Of a stretch of DNA of 38,294 nt, positions 1 through 8,613 are shown piece by piece (positions within the stretch are counted from its first letter, which is position 1; the number at the start of each line of letters is the position of its first letter). Below the pieces are notes generated by a model. The model did not search any database and was not told the origin of the DNA. It saw only the letters and a list, made by a program, of their open reading frames with translations. Position numbers and translations under genes: made by a program. Source of the DNA: Bacteroidota bacterium (GTDB taxonomy: Bacteria > Bacteroidota > Bacteroidia > Palsa-965); the NCBI GenBank assembly GCA_021299855.1, contig JAJTEY010000008.1, positions 1 to 38,294 of the forward strand, in the 5' to 3' direction.

Positions 1-65
1 GGCTATTCGCGGCACAGGGCTTGCATTTTTACCGGTATAACTTAATAGAAACGGAGGATAGCTCT

Positions 66-734
66 ATGAAAACGATTACCAGAACTTTTGTGATGTGGGC
101 GGTGTTATTTATTTCACTGATGTGCGTGTATCAATTGCGTGCTCAGCAATCGGAATTAATATTGAAGACTCAGAACAATCAATCGTTCCGTGCCTTTATC
201 AATAATCAGCCGGTTGTGAATACCGGAAACGCGCAGGTTATTTCTAATCTTGCACCCGGACGACATCATGTGCGCATGATCTCTAATCCTCAATATAACG
301 GAGCCGCATTTGTTTTGCCGGCGTTATTGTACGATGGATATGTGGATGTTCCCGCAAACACAAGAATGACAGCGATGGTCATTAATCTGGGTTTCATTCA
401 GATTATTTTACAAGAACCATTATTCGGTGGAATTTTTCAGTCTCCGGGAATGCATCCTGCAGATTTTGAGATGCTGAAGCAAACCATCCATAATCAGTCT
501 TTCGACAGTTCACGATTGTCCGTTGCAAAACAAGCGACGACTATGAATTATCTCAGTTCACGTCAGGTGTTTGAATTGTTGGAGTTGCTGACGTTCGAAA
601 GTTCTAAACTGGAATTTGCTAAGCACGCTTACAATCGTACGGTTGACAGGAACAACTATTACGTAGTAAATAATGCCTTTACATTTTCGTCGAGTATTGA
701 TGAGCTGACACGATATATTCAAAACGTCCGATAA
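66..734 (+). CDS. DUF4476 domain-containing exported protein
   Basis: Predicted exported protein of 222 residues of unknown function. The first 27 or so residues form a signal peptide (MKT followed by a hydrophobic stretch ending near LRAQ). The middle part (about 28-125) is beta-rich, and the last ~95 residues match the DUF4476 pattern: a helical block with regularly spaced F-D-S-S-R-L and F-E-S-S-K-L-E-F-A-K repeats, common in Bacteroidota secreted proteins. An upstream GTG/TTG-type start at 21 is possible, but ATG 66 is preceded by a GGAGG-like ribosome site (about 53-57) and begins the signal peptide, so I prefer it. It is monocistronic in the window and faces the minus-strand gene cluster tail to tail. 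The family assignment is from pattern recognition; the biochemical role is unknown. Confidence 0.8.
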   Translation: MKTITRTFVMWAVLFISLMCVYQLRAQQSELILKTQNNQSFRAFINNQPVVNTGNAQVISNLAPGRHHVRMISNPQYNGAAFVLPALLYDGYVDVPANTRMTAMVINLGFIQIILQEPLFGGIFQSPGMHPADFEMLKQTIHNQSFDSSRLSVAKQATTMNYLSSRQVFELLELLTFESSKLEFAKHAYNRTVDRNNYYVVNNAFTFSSSIDELTRYIQNVR

Positions 735-779
735 TTTGTGGCACGGTTTATGAAATACAAGAGGTAAGAAATTATAACT

Positions 780-880
780 GTTGCCGAACCGCTCTGCAAC
801 AGAAAAAGACACCGGGTTTTAGTAGCGTTTTTCCCGGTGGACTATTAACCCTGATGCAACAGCGTCAGGGTTATTTTATT
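780..880 (+). terminator. Stacked hairpins and terminator after the DUF4476 gene
   Basis: The gap between two convergent genes holds three inverted repeats in a row: GTTGC/GCAAC (780-784/796-800), CACCGGG/CCCGGTG (810-816/833-839) and AACCCTGA/TCAGGGTT (847-854/865-872). The last is followed by ATTTTATTT and looks like an intrinsic terminator for the plus-strand gene. It overlaps the stop codon of the minus-strand dehydrogenase gene (871-873). Confidence 0.7.
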
Positions 881-2448
881 TGTTGAGCAATTGCTTCAGC
901 GCATCGTTGACCGTCAATAGCAGCAGAAACAATTCCTCCTGCATAACCGGCGCCTTCCGCACACGGAAACAAGTTGGTAATCTGAATATGATGCAAATTT
1001 TCACGATCACGTGGAATGCGCACCGGAGAAGAAGTTCTGGATTCCACACCGACAATGAGCGCTTCGTTGGATAAGTACCCGCGCATTTTTTGTCCGAAAG
1101 CGGCAAAGCCTTCCTGCAATCGTTTACCAATTGCCGCAGGCAGTAATTCGTGTAACGGTGCTGAGTGCACTCCCGGCTGATACGAACAATCCGGCAATGT
1201 TGCACTGAGTTTACCTTGCACAAAATCTTTGATGCCTTGTGCCGGCGCTGTTTGTGTTTTACCACCTGCTATCCATGCGGCACGCTCTAAATCTTGCTGA
1301 TAACGCAATCCGCTTAAAGGTCCGTGTTGCGCGTAATTCTTTAACTCCAGCGAATCTACAGCAACCACAATTCCCGAATTCGCATACGGATTATTTCTTT
1401 TCGAAGGCGACCATCCGTTGGTAACCACTTCTTCTTGCGCAGTTGCACATGGAGCGATGATTCCACCGGGGCACATACAAAACGAATACACGCCTTTACC
1501 GTCTGCCTGATGCACCAACGCATAAGAAGCTGCAGGTAAATAATCGCGTAGCGTGTGTAATGCAGGACCGTTGCAGTGGTATTGAATACTGTCAATTAAT
1601 TCCTGTCGGTGTTCTGCACGAACGCCCATCGCAAATGGTTTCGCCTCAATGGCAATTTCTTTGCGATGCAACAATTCGAAAATATCACGTGCGCTATGTC
1701 CCGTTGCTAATAGAACAGCGCTGCATGGAAAGTTTTTTACGGCATCTGTTGTTTGTGCAATGATGCTCTTAATTTTTCCTTGCTTCAGCTCGAAATCAAT
1801 AACGCGTGTGTCGAAATGAACTTCACCACCGCAACGGAGAATATTCTCGCGCATGGCAGTAATTATTCCGGGTAGTTTATTCGTGCCGATATGCGGATGA
1901 GCTTCTGCCAATATCACTTCGTCTGCACCATGTGCAACAAATAATTCCAGGATGCTTTGCACATCGCCGCGCTTGTGCGAACGTGTGTATAATTTGCCGT
2001 CACTGTATGTTCCTGCGCCACCTTCACCAAAGCAATAATTAGAATCGGGATTGACGAGGTGTTCTTTATTAATTGCCGCTAAATCACGTCTTCTGCGACG
2101 AACATCTTTTCCGCGTTCTAAAACAATGGGTTTCAACCCAAGTTCAATCAGCTTCAATGCAGCGAATAATCCTGCAGGACCTGCGCCGATAATGTGTACC
2201 TCTTTTGCGGAGCTGACATCGCGAATTTGAAATTGGTATTGATGTGCAGGAACCGGTTCATTAATATACACTTCCAGTCGCACATTCACGCGAATAGTTC
2301 TGGATCTGGCATCAATACTACGTTTGAGAAGTTTCCACCCGTTCAGTTCATCGGTATCAATGCCCAAATGCTCGGCAACGGCTTCGTGCATGTTGGTCCG
2401 GTTGAACGCCTCTTGTGGCGTTAACACCAGATCAAGTTGTTGGATCAT
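871..2448 (-). CDS. FAD-dependent dehydrogenase (COG2509-type)
   Basis: Flavoprotein of 525 residues. The N-terminal ~85 residues form the small domain typical of the COG2509 family. It is followed by a dinucleotide-binding Rossmann motif (GAGPAGLFAALKL, about residues 88-100) with the FAD-ribose acidic residue at the end of the next strand (VLERG). The C-terminus has a second FAD contact (GAGYAGGIVSAAIDG). The substrate is not established for this family; electron transfer or redox modification of a small molecule is the usual guess. It starts 3 nt after the porT stop codon, so it is surely in one operon with ubiE and porT. An NADH-driven role in quinone chemistry would fit the neighbour but is only inference. 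No signal peptide is seen, so it is probably cytoplasmic. Confidence 0.85.
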   Translation of the reverse strand: MIQQLDLVLTPQEAFNRTNMHEAVAEHLGIDTDELNGWKLLKRSIDARSRTIRVNVRLEVYINEPVPAHQYQFQIRDVSSAKEVHIIGAGPAGLFAALKLIELGLKPIVLERGKDVRRRRRDLAAINKEHLVNPDSNYCFGEGGAGTYSDGKLYTRSHKRGDVQSILELFVAHGADEVILAEAHPHIGTNKLPGIITAMRENILRCGGEVHFDTRVIDFELKQGKIKSIIAQTTDAVKNFPCSAVLLATGHSARDIFELLHRKEIAIEAKPFAMGVRAEHRQELIDSIQYHCNGPALHTLRDYLPAASYALVHQADGKGVYSFCMCPGGIIAPCATAQEEVVTNGWSPSKRNNPYANSGIVVAVDSLELKNYAQHGPLSGLRYQQDLERAAWIAGGKTQTAPAQGIKDFVQGKLSATLPDCSYQPGVHSAPLHELLPAAIGKRLQEGFAAFGQKMRGYLSNEALIVGVESRTSSPVRIPRDRENLHHIQITNLFPCAEGAGYAGGIVSAAIDGQRCAEAIAQQIK

Positions 2449-2451
2449 GAT

Positions 2452-3159
2452 TTATCCTTCGAAGGTGAATGAAATAAGAAACACTTTTGATCGCAAACGA
2501 TCCAGTGACATCGCGTAGATGGTATTGTCGGGAACAAGCAGGTTGCGCAGTCCAAGCGACATTTTTAATTCGATTCCGAATTTAAAATAGGGCAGGAAGA
2601 AATCTAATCCCGCACCGGCTTCATAACCGAAATCGTGTTTATATAATTTCACTACTTCTTGTCCGGGAACCGTATTTCGTGCATCTTTTTGGGATGCCAG
2701 ATCCAGCGTGTATTTCATACCGCCAATCATATAAGCAGCAATATTGTTCAATCGTTTCGAACGGACTTTGAAGGATAGCGGAAAGTTCAGGAAAGTTGAT
2801 TCCACACGCTTCACCATGTCAAAAGTATCTTGTCCTGCAAAGTGATATTCAATATTTCGTTCACCGAATGCTAAGTCGGGTGTGAAGCGTAACGTGAGGT
2901 AGTCGTGCAATCGAAGTTCAGAAACAATACCCAAGTTGAAACCGACTTCCGGAGAAGATAAAATGGTTTTCAACGAATCACCTGCAACAGCGCGAAGATT
3001 TTGAACCGACGTAATCAGGAAATTAGCCTGATTAATTCCGAGGAAAAATCCGAAGTGTAACGGATCGTGGTAATACTCGGGACGATTTTGTGCCGTGCGC
3101 TGTCCGAATGAAAATCCGGAAATCAAGAGTGCGAGAATTAAAAATCGGAAACGTTTCAT
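2452..3159 (-). CDS. porT: PorT/SprT-like T9SS outer-membrane protein
   Basis: Beta-barrel protein of 235 residues with a clean signal peptide (MKRFRFLILALLISGFSFGQ). The rest shows alternating hydrophobic strands and the outer-membrane pattern of PorT, a protein needed for type IX secretion and gliding in Bacteroidota. Features that favour PorT over a generic small porin are the length, the conserved start of the mature protein (HFGFFLGINQANF) and the position directly downstream of ubiE, an arrangement I recall from other members of the phylum. A TATCTTTG box (3179-3186 on the minus strand) lies 19 nt before the ATG, so it may have its own promoter besides readthrough from ubiE. Two T9SS cargo proteins in this window (4055-5512 and 16288-17673) show that the secretion system is in use. 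PorT identity is likely but not proved. Confidence 0.75.
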   Translation of the reverse strand: MKRFRFLILALLISGFSFGQRTAQNRPEYYHDPLHFGFFLGINQANFLITSVQNLRAVAGDSLKTILSSPEVGFNLGIVSELRLHDYLTLRFTPDLAFGERNIEYHFAGQDTFDMVKRVESTFLNFPLSFKVRSKRLNNIAAYMIGGMKYTLDLASQKDARNTVPGQEVVKLYKHDFGYEAGAGLDFFLPYFKFGIELKMSLGLRNLLVPDNTIYAMSLDRLRSKVFLISFTFEG

Positions 3160-3178
3160 GTTTCAAACATTAACGGGT

Positions 3179-3186
3179 CAAAGATA
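3179..3186 (-). promoter_or_regulatory. Candidate -7 box for porT
   Basis: TATCTTTG on the minus strand matches the Bacteroidota -7 consensus TAnnTTTG exactly, 19 nt before the porT start. No TTG is seen at the ideal upstream distance, so the call rests on one element. Confidence 0.4.
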
Positions 3187-3200
3187 AAATTATTGCAACA

Positions 3201-3935
3201 TCAAGCGTTCTTGGTGCCTGTGTATATAGAGGCGATACCGAAGGTCAATGGTTGCCAGGTGACATTAGAAAAACCTGCCTTTTTCATACGCTCCATAAAA
3301 GCTTCTCCGTCCGGAAATGCATTTACCGATTCGGGCAAATACGTATATGCTCGGGAATCTTTGGAAAACAATTTTCCGATTAAAGGTAATACGCGCAAGA
3401 AGTAAAAGTTGTAAAGTTGCTTAACGGGAAACTTACGCGGACGTGAGAATTCCAACACTGCAACCATACCACCTGGTTTCAAAACACGACACATATTCTC
3501 CAATCCTTTATCCAGATTTTCGAAATTGCGCACACCGAAACCTACAGTAATGGCATCAAAAGTGTTATTCTCGAAAGGAAGATTTTCGGAATCGCCGCTT
3601 TGCAAGGTGAGCTTGTGGTCGAGATTGATTTTTTTCAATTTCTCACGACCAAATTTCATCATGCCTTCCGAAATATCAACGCCGATAATTTGATCCGGAT
3701 TCAAGACACGATTAGCTTCTACTGCAAAATCTCCTGTTCCGGTGGCAACATCCAGCATCGTTTTAGGTTGCACTTTCGTCAACGTTTTGCATGCTTTTTT
3801 TCGCCATCCGTGATGAATACCGAGTGATAAAATTTGATTTAAGAAATCGTAACGATGCGCGATGTTATCGAACATGTCTGCCACCTGCTTCTTTTTACTT
3901 TCGCTCGTCTCGTAAGGAGTAACTGCACCTGCCAT
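3201..3935 (-). CDS. ubiE: Demethylmenaquinone methyltransferase
   Basis: SAM-dependent methyltransferase of 244 residues that methylates demethylmenaquinone, the last step of menaquinone synthesis (also called menG; Bacteroidota use menaquinone). Visible signatures are the family N-terminus (VADMFDNIAHRYDFLNQILSLG, here cited as residues 19-40), SAM motif I (DVATGTGD, 62-69), the acidic end of strand 2 (GVDISEGM), motif II (DAITVGFGVRNFENLD), and the family motif VLEFSRP. Length is normal. It is the first gene of the ubiE > porT > flavoprotein operon. A TAnnTTTG box lies just 4 nt before the ATG, which supports this start and suggests a leaderless message. Confidence 0.95.
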   Translation of the reverse strand: MAGAVTPYETSESKKKQVADMFDNIAHRYDFLNQILSLGIHHGWRKKACKTLTKVQPKTMLDVATGTGDFAVEANRVLNPDQIIGVDISEGMMKFGREKLKKINLDHKLTLQSGDSENLPFENNTFDAITVGFGVRNFENLDKGLENMCRVLKPGGMVAVLEFSRPRKFPVKQLYNFYFLRVLPLIGKLFSKDSRAYTYLPESVNAFPDGEAFMERMKKAGFSNVTWQPLTFGIASIYTGTKNA

Positions 3936-3939
3936 AAAA

Positions 3940-3947
3940 CAAAGTTA
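3940..3947 (-). promoter_or_regulatory. -7 box abutting the ubiE start codon
   Basis: TAACTTTG on the minus strand is an exact TAnnTTTG match that ends 4 nt before the ATG (3935). If it works as the -7 element, transcription would begin at or next to the ATG. Confidence 0.55.
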
Positions 3948-4005
3948 ATAATGATTATAACAACAGCCCTGAACTATTGTTGTTTAGCACGTGGGCGTAA
4001 TTCAT

Positions 4006-4031
4006 AAAAAAATCCCGCCAAAAGCGGGATT
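4006..4031 (-). terminator. Terminator of the sugar-dehydrogenase-like gene
   Basis: On the minus strand AATCCCGC, a 5-nt loop and GCGGGATT (4024-4031/4011-4018) are followed by a run of T (4006-4012 region), about 24 nt after the stop codon of the gene at 4055-5512. It is a classic intrinsic terminator. Confidence 0.85.
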
Positions 4032-4054
4032 TTGAAAAGCTTTGAAGCAATGTA

Positions 4055-5512
4055 TTAATGCACCAACAGTTTTGTGGTTTGAACTCCTGTTGTTGTGTGC
4101 AACTGAATGAAGTATTGACCCGGAGATAAATTCCACTGCTGCACATCGATTGCTGTTGTGTAAGATCCGGCTTCTTCTGTTTTTGAGAATACGGTTCCAA
4201 CAACACGACCGGTGATATCCAGAATTTGCATGGTAACTGCAGTTTCCTGTGTTAATGACCACTGAACAGTTGTTGAAGTGTTAGCAGGATTCGGATAAGT
4301 GCTCAACATTGAAATTCCTGAAGGTTGTTCTTCAACATTCAAACCTTGAGGACAAATACGATACAATTGTCCGTTGCTCGTATAACCACCTTTTAACGCG
4401 TAAACACAACCGTCTGTACCTTGCTTGATGGTGGTTAATCCGCCTGTAGTGGTCATATCCATCCATTGCGTGCGCGAAACAAATTGATCATATGCAGGCG
4501 CATTTCCCAATGTAATATCATATACACGACCGTAATCGTTATCGGCAACCAATAAATGATTGTCGAATTCAGGCATCACCTGACTGCTGTAAAATAAAAC
4601 TCCTGTTACTGCTGGCAATGGTGTTCCCCAATCTTCGATCGGTAATATATCATTGGGTAAGTTGCACAATGTTGAAGTGGAACTGTTCGCGTAAAATCCT
4701 TCGCAATTGGCCCAACCGTAAAATGCACCTTTATGAATCATGTTTACTTCATCCCACGCATTCCATCCGTTTTCGGTGCAATACATACTGTCGGTTACAG
4801 GACTGAAACAGAAGTCGAATGAATTACGATGACCATACGACCAAATCCAATCGCAAGTGTCATTAAGTGGCAAGCCATCTTCGTAAAACGGATTATCTGT
4901 AGGGCAGGTGCCGTCTTCGTTAATGCGCAAGATCTTACCGTAAGGGCTGGTCAACTTGTTCGCATAATTTAATGTGGGATTACCTTGCTGATATGCGAGA
5001 TCGCCGATTGTTAAATAAATTTTTCCGGGATCTCCGGGACGTAAATGCACATTACCTCCAACGTGATTACCCGCGATGTTATCTGCAACGTCCAAGTCAA
5101 AAATGATGGTTGGATTGGTCCCAACGTTATTCACTTCCGTGAAGCGTACAATACGAATGCGTTCATCTCCATTATAACGATGGTTGTAGTATGCAAATAC
5201 ATATTGATTCGTTGCAAAATCGGGATGAACGGTAATGCCCAGCAAACCGCGCTCGAAGTCACTGTTGCACGAATCGGAGAGATCATAGAATACACCGATG
5301 TAAGTTCCGTTCGGATTAAAAACTTTGATCTGTGCATCAACAGCCATATTCGAAACTCCACCTTTTTGTGTGATGAAGTAGCGACCGTCCGGAGCTACAT
5401 CAAATGCCACAGGATTGCTTAGGCTGCTGATTAAAGTTGTTTGTGTATACGTCTGTGCAAATGCCGAAATTGCAAGTGCGACAAAAAATTGGACTGCGGA
5501 AAGTTTTTTCAT
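4055..5512 (-). CDS. Secreted sorbosone/glucose dehydrogenase-like protein, T9SS cargo
   Basis: Exported protein of 485 residues. A signal peptide (1-20, ending SAFAQ) is followed by a six-bladed propeller of the PQQ-dependent sugar/aldose dehydrogenase-like (GSDH) family, with blade motifs such as VAFDVAPDGRYFITQKGG, RGLLGITVHPDFA, YLTIGDL, and SPYGKILRINEDGT. The last ~75 residues (from about 408) form a T9SS type A sorting domain: STYPNPA, then VQILDITGR-like strand, and a final GQYFIQLHT...KLLVH. Secretion to the surface by T9SS is therefore expected. A true PQQ enzyme cannot be claimed from the motifs I can see; many family members are uncharacterised. It begins 24 nt downstream of sppA, probably in the same transcript, and has its own terminator. 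Confidence 0.85.
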   Translation of the reverse strand: MKKLSAVQFFVALAISAFAQTYTQTTLISSLSNPVAFDVAPDGRYFITQKGGVSNMAVDAQIKVFNPNGTYIGVFYDLSDSCNSDFERGLLGITVHPDFATNQYVFAYYNHRYNGDERIRIVRFTEVNNVGTNPTIIFDLDVADNIAGNHVGGNVHLRPGDPGKIYLTIGDLAYQQGNPTLNYANKLTSPYGKILRINEDGTCPTDNPFYEDGLPLNDTCDWIWSYGHRNSFDFCFSPVTDSMYCTENGWNAWDEVNMIHKGAFYGWANCEGFYANSSTSTLCNLPNDILPIEDWGTPLPAVTGVLFYSSQVMPEFDNHLLVADNDYGRVYDITLGNAPAYDQFVSRTQWMDMTTTGGLTTIKQGTDGCVYALKGGYTSNGQLYRICPQGLNVEEQPSGISMLSTYPNPANTSTTVQWSLTQETAVTMQILDITGRVVGTVFSKTEEAGSYTTAIDVQQWNLSPGQYFIQLHTTTGVQTTKLLVH

Positions 5513-5536
5513 GTTGAGTGAATTGTGAACTCTAAG

Positions 5537-7309
5537 TTAGAATATTACCACATCATACGGCATGCGCGCATGAATACCTTTTGTAGTAAGTAACAGTTTT
5601 GCACGCATGAATTGTTGGTATTCATTACGCAATGTGCCCAATTCGCGGTTTACATAAGCTTGCTGTACTTCAGCGCCACCGTCTTTCAGGAAATTCTCGA
5701 ACGGACTTTTCATTACCGGTAATTTCTTCAAGCGATAATCATCACCCACTTTCGCTAAACGCGCCGCGATACGAATAGCATCGCTAAGTCCGCCGAGTGA
5801 ATCCACCAAACCGATCTTCTGTGCATCAGATCCGCTCCACACGCGACCTTGACCAATGCTGTCCACATCCGCAGTTTTCATTTTACGGCCTTCAGCAACA
5901 CGTGTAATGAATGTGGTATACACATCTTCTACACCTTGTTGAATCATTTCACCTTCCATCCCATTTACCGGACGTAACAAGGTGCCCATGTCGGCATGAG
6001 GATTCGTGTTTACGGTATCAACAGTAACACCAACCTGATTCTTCAACATATTTTCGATGTTCGGAATCAATCCGAATACACCAATCGAACCTGTAATGGT
6101 ATTCGGTTGTGCCACGATCACATCTGCAGCACATGAAATATAATATCCGCCTGAAGCAGCTACATCACCCATAGAAACCACAACAGGTTTCACTTTCTTA
6201 CACAATACCACTTCTCGCCACATGACATCAGATGCCAATGCACTTCCACCGGGTGAATTCACACGCAACACTACTGCTTTAATCGTAGAATCTTCACGTG
6301 CCTGACGGATCGCTTTTGCAATACGATCAGATCCGATCGTTTCATCATCACCTTCACCGCTTTCTATACTGCCTACCGCATAAATAATGGCGATTTTGTT
6401 TTTCGATTTGTTCTCCTCTTCTTCTTCTTTAACCAGCGGTGATTTCGCATAACGATTTAAAGTCACCAACTGCACTTTCTTTTCTGCGCCTGATTTTTTC
6501 TTTAGAAGTTCCAAGACTTCGTCGTAGTAAGCGGTTTTATCCATCAATTTCAAGGTTACTGCATCCTGCGATTTGCGCACTTTTAATTGTGTGGCAATTT
6601 CATCAAGTGTTGCTAACGGAATTTTTCGTTCCTGCTCAATGCCTTTAAGCATGGTATACCACAAAGAACCAATATAAGTCATCGTTTGCTCACGGTTTGC
6701 GGGGCTCATCTTCTCCAAATCGAATGGTTCAACCGCACTTTTAAATTTTCCGTGACGAAATATTTGAACATTGATTTCCAATTTCTCCAACATCTTTTTG
6801 AAGAACATTACCTGAGCACTTAAGCCTTTGAACTCCATGCCACCTTCCGGGTGAATAATAATTTCATCGGCAACGGAGCTGAGGTAGTAACCCTTCTGTG
6901 TGTAGATCTCGCCATAACTTACGATGAACTTCTTCGACGCTTTAAATGTTTTCAACGCTTCACGAATCTCTTCAACCGTTGCCATTCCTGCGCCACACAT
7001 AGATCCTTCCAAATAAATACCTTTAATACGCTCGTCTTTAGTAGATTTACGAATAGCCGATAAAATCTGATCTAAACCGACAGGACGTTGGTCACCCAAT
7101 GATGCGAAGTTGGGCAGTTGTTCTTTATTGGCGCGTTCTGCAATAAGTCCGTTTAAGTTCAAATGCAGGATAGAGTTATCCTTAATTTTAATAACGGGAT
7201 CACTGTCGAAAGCCGAGCCAATGGCGGCGAAGACAACAATTAGTGCAATAATAGTGGCGATGATAATTCCGGTTATAGCACCGAAAAAGCTACCGAAAAA
7301 TGTTTTCAT
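5537..7309 (-). CDS. sppA: Signal peptide peptidase SppA, 67K type
   Basis: Membrane-bound serine protease of 590 residues with tandem S49 domains, which degrades cleaved signal peptides. An N-terminal membrane helix spans about residues 10-33. By comparison with the E. coli enzyme the catalytic lysine is K190 (in GKFKSAVEPF) in the first domain and the nucleophilic serine is S386 (in GDVAASGGYYIS) in the second, so both halves of the dyad are intact. The linker contains an acidic run (EEEEE near 295-299). It lies divergent to folK with a 105-nt gap. A near-match -7 box (CAACTTTG, 7335-7342 on the minus strand) lies 25 nt before the ATG. Confidence 0.95.
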   Translation of the reverse strand: MKTFFGSFFGAITGIIIATIIALIVVFAAIGSAFDSDPVIKIKDNSILHLNLNGLIAERANKEQLPNFASLGDQRPVGLDQILSAIRKSTKDERIKGIYLEGSMCGAGMATVEEIREALKTFKASKKFIVSYGEIYTQKGYYLSSVADEIIIHPEGGMEFKGLSAQVMFFKKMLEKLEINVQIFRHGKFKSAVEPFDLEKMSPANREQTMTYIGSLWYTMLKGIEQERKIPLATLDEIATQLKVRKSQDAVTLKLMDKTAYYDEVLELLKKKSGAEKKVQLVTLNRYAKSPLVKEEEEENKSKNKIAIIYAVGSIESGEGDDETIGSDRIAKAIRQAREDSTIKAVVLRVNSPGGSALASDVMWREVVLCKKVKPVVVSMGDVAASGGYYISCAADVIVAQPNTITGSIGVFGLIPNIENMLKNQVGVTVDTVNTNPHADMGTLLRPVNGMEGEMIQQGVEDVYTTFITRVAEGRKMKTADVDSIGQGRVWSGSDAQKIGLVDSLGGLSDAIRIAARLAKVGDDYRLKKLPVMKSPFENFLKDGGAEVQQAYVNRELGTLRNEYQQFMRAKLLLTTKGIHARMPYDVVIF

Positions 7310-7402
7310 GAGTATCTGAACTTCAAATGAGCATCAAAGTTGCACAATTCTAACGAGTGGAGAAAGTTTGGTGTCGTTATGAATATCATTTGAATGTGTT
7401 GT

Positions 7403-7410
7403 TACTTTTG
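7403..7410 (+). promoter_or_regulatory. -7 box abutting the folK start codon
   Basis: TACTTTTG is an exact TAnnTTTG match that ends 4 nt before ATG 7415. It lies downstream of the alternative ATG 7394, so it argues for 7415 as the true start and for a leaderless transcript. Confidence 0.55.
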
Positions 7411-7414
7411 TTTC

Positions 7415-7924
7415 ATGGCGCTCCCGGAGGTACATGTATTTATCGGACTTGGCTCGAATGAAGGAGATTCGTTGCAGCATTTATCGGACGCCCGACGGAA
7501 TATAGGCGAGTTGCCGGAAGCAAACTTGATAGCTACAAGTTCATTTTACCGAACAGCGGCTTGGGGCAAAACGGATCAACCCGATTTTATCAATCAGGTA
7601 ATTCAAGTTTCCACAACTTATCATCCTGAGGAATTGATGTTGCTATTGTTGGAAATCGAGGAGCAGATGGGTCGGAAACGGGAAGAAAAATGGGGTCCGC
7701 GCAGCATTGATCTGGATATTTTGTTTTTCGGACAGAGTATTCTCCATTTCGATTTGCTGCAGGTGCCGCATCCGCACATTACAGAGCGACGATTTGTGCT
7801 TGAACCGCTTTGCGAACTGGCGCCTGACTTTATACATCCGTTAAACGGGATAACCGTGCGCCAATTATTGGAGCTTTGTACCGATATTGGCTCGGTGAAA
7901 CGAATAAATTCCGGCAATGAGTAA
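7415..7924 (+). CDS. folK: HPPK, folate pyrophosphokinase
   Basis: 2-amino-4-hydroxy-6-hydroxymethyldihydropteridine diphosphokinase, 169 residues from this start, which transfers pyrophosphate from ATP to the pterin in folate synthesis. The family motifs are all present: FIGLGSNEGD at the N-terminus, SSFYRTAAWGKTDQPDFINQV, the signature RKREEKWGPRSIDLDILFFG, and HPHITERRFVLEPLCELAPD. An in-frame ATG at 7394 would add seven residues (MCCYFCF), but the promoter box lies between the two. Its 3' end overlaps the deoxynucleoside kinase start by 8 nt, which implies translational coupling. Confidence 0.95.
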   Translation: MALPEVHVFIGLGSNEGDSLQHLSDARRNIGELPEANLIATSSFYRTAAWGKTDQPDFINQVIQVSTTYHPEELMLLLLEIEEQMGRKREEKWGPRSIDLDILFFGQSILHFDLLQVPHPHITERRFVLEPLCELAPDFIHPLNGITVRQLLELCTDIGSVKRINSGNE

Positions 7925-8528
7925 GTACCGCTACATAGCGATAGAAGGCAATATCGGCGCCGGTAAATCGACGCTGGCGAAATTGTTGGCGGCTCGTATG
8001 CAGCATGAATATATGCCCGAGCATTTTCAGGATAACCCTTTCTTACATTCATTTTATGCCAGTCCTGAACGTTATGCATTGTCTGTCGAATTGGCGTTTC
8101 TGGAAGAACGATTTCGTCATGTACGCGACGCCGTTGCAGTTGATAAATGGATTATTGCCGATTATTTATGGGAGAAATCACTGGTTTTTGCCCGTGTTAA
8201 TCTGAAAGGTGAAGAGTTGAAATTGTTCGAGCGCATTTATCATCATTTAACCACGCAATTGCCCGTTCCCGATTTGGTAATTTACTTGCATATACCTTCG
8301 GAGCGGTTACTAAAACAAATTGCGGGGCGGGGCAGGGATTTTGAGCAGAAAATTCCGGCCGAGTACTTGCGTGATGTGGCTTCCGGTTATCGCGATTATT
8401 TTGCATCGGAGCGCCGTTTCCCTGTGCTGTGGCTTAATCACGACCTTGGCCCTGAAGCGTTAGCTCAGTATGTAGCTCGCTTAATGGACCGCAAATTTCC
8501 TCCCGGATTGAACATGATTGAGCGTTAA
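7917..8528 (+). CDS. Deoxynucleoside kinase
   Basis: Deoxyadenosine/deoxyguanosine-type kinase of 203 residues, which phosphorylates deoxynucleosides for salvage. It has a P-loop (GNIGAGKS, residues 11-18), the ERFRHVRDAV segment bearing the substrate/catalytic region, the VADYLWEKSL-like block (IIADYLWEKSLVFA), the lid/arginine part (LLKQIAGRGRDFE) and a C-terminal helix. Size is typical of Bacteroidota and Gram-positive dNKs. The pairing with folK, with an 8-nt overlap, is common in Bacteroidota as I recall it. Exact nucleoside preference cannot be read from sequence. Confidence 0.9.
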   Translation: MSKYRYIAIEGNIGAGKSTLAKLLAARMQHEYMPEHFQDNPFLHSFYASPERYALSVELAFLEERFRHVRDAVAVDKWIIADYLWEKSLVFARVNLKGEELKLFERIYHHLTTQLPVPDLVIYLHIPSERLLKQIAGRGRDFEQKIPAEYLRDVASGYRDYFASERRFPVLWLNHDLGPEALAQYVARLMDRKFPPGLNMIER

Positions 8529-8573
8529 GGCTTTAAAATCAGTAATAACCTGTCAATTATTCAGGATTTTATT

Positions 8574-8581
8574 TAAATTTG
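8574..8581 (+). promoter_or_regulatory. Candidate -7 box for the TPR lipoprotein gene
   Basis: TAAATTTG matches TAnnTTTG, 32 nt before ATG 8614. It separates this gene from the upstream folK-dNK pair. The upstream element is not clear. Confidence 0.45.
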
Positions 8582-8613
8582 CGGCGTACCAAAAAAAGGT
8601 TAATCCTTACTTT

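Noticed and set aside
3955-4262. Two short minus-strand frames across the 3' end of the sugar-dehydrogenase-like gene.
   Set aside because: They lie in other frames of the T9SS sorting domain and its terminator and show no protein features.
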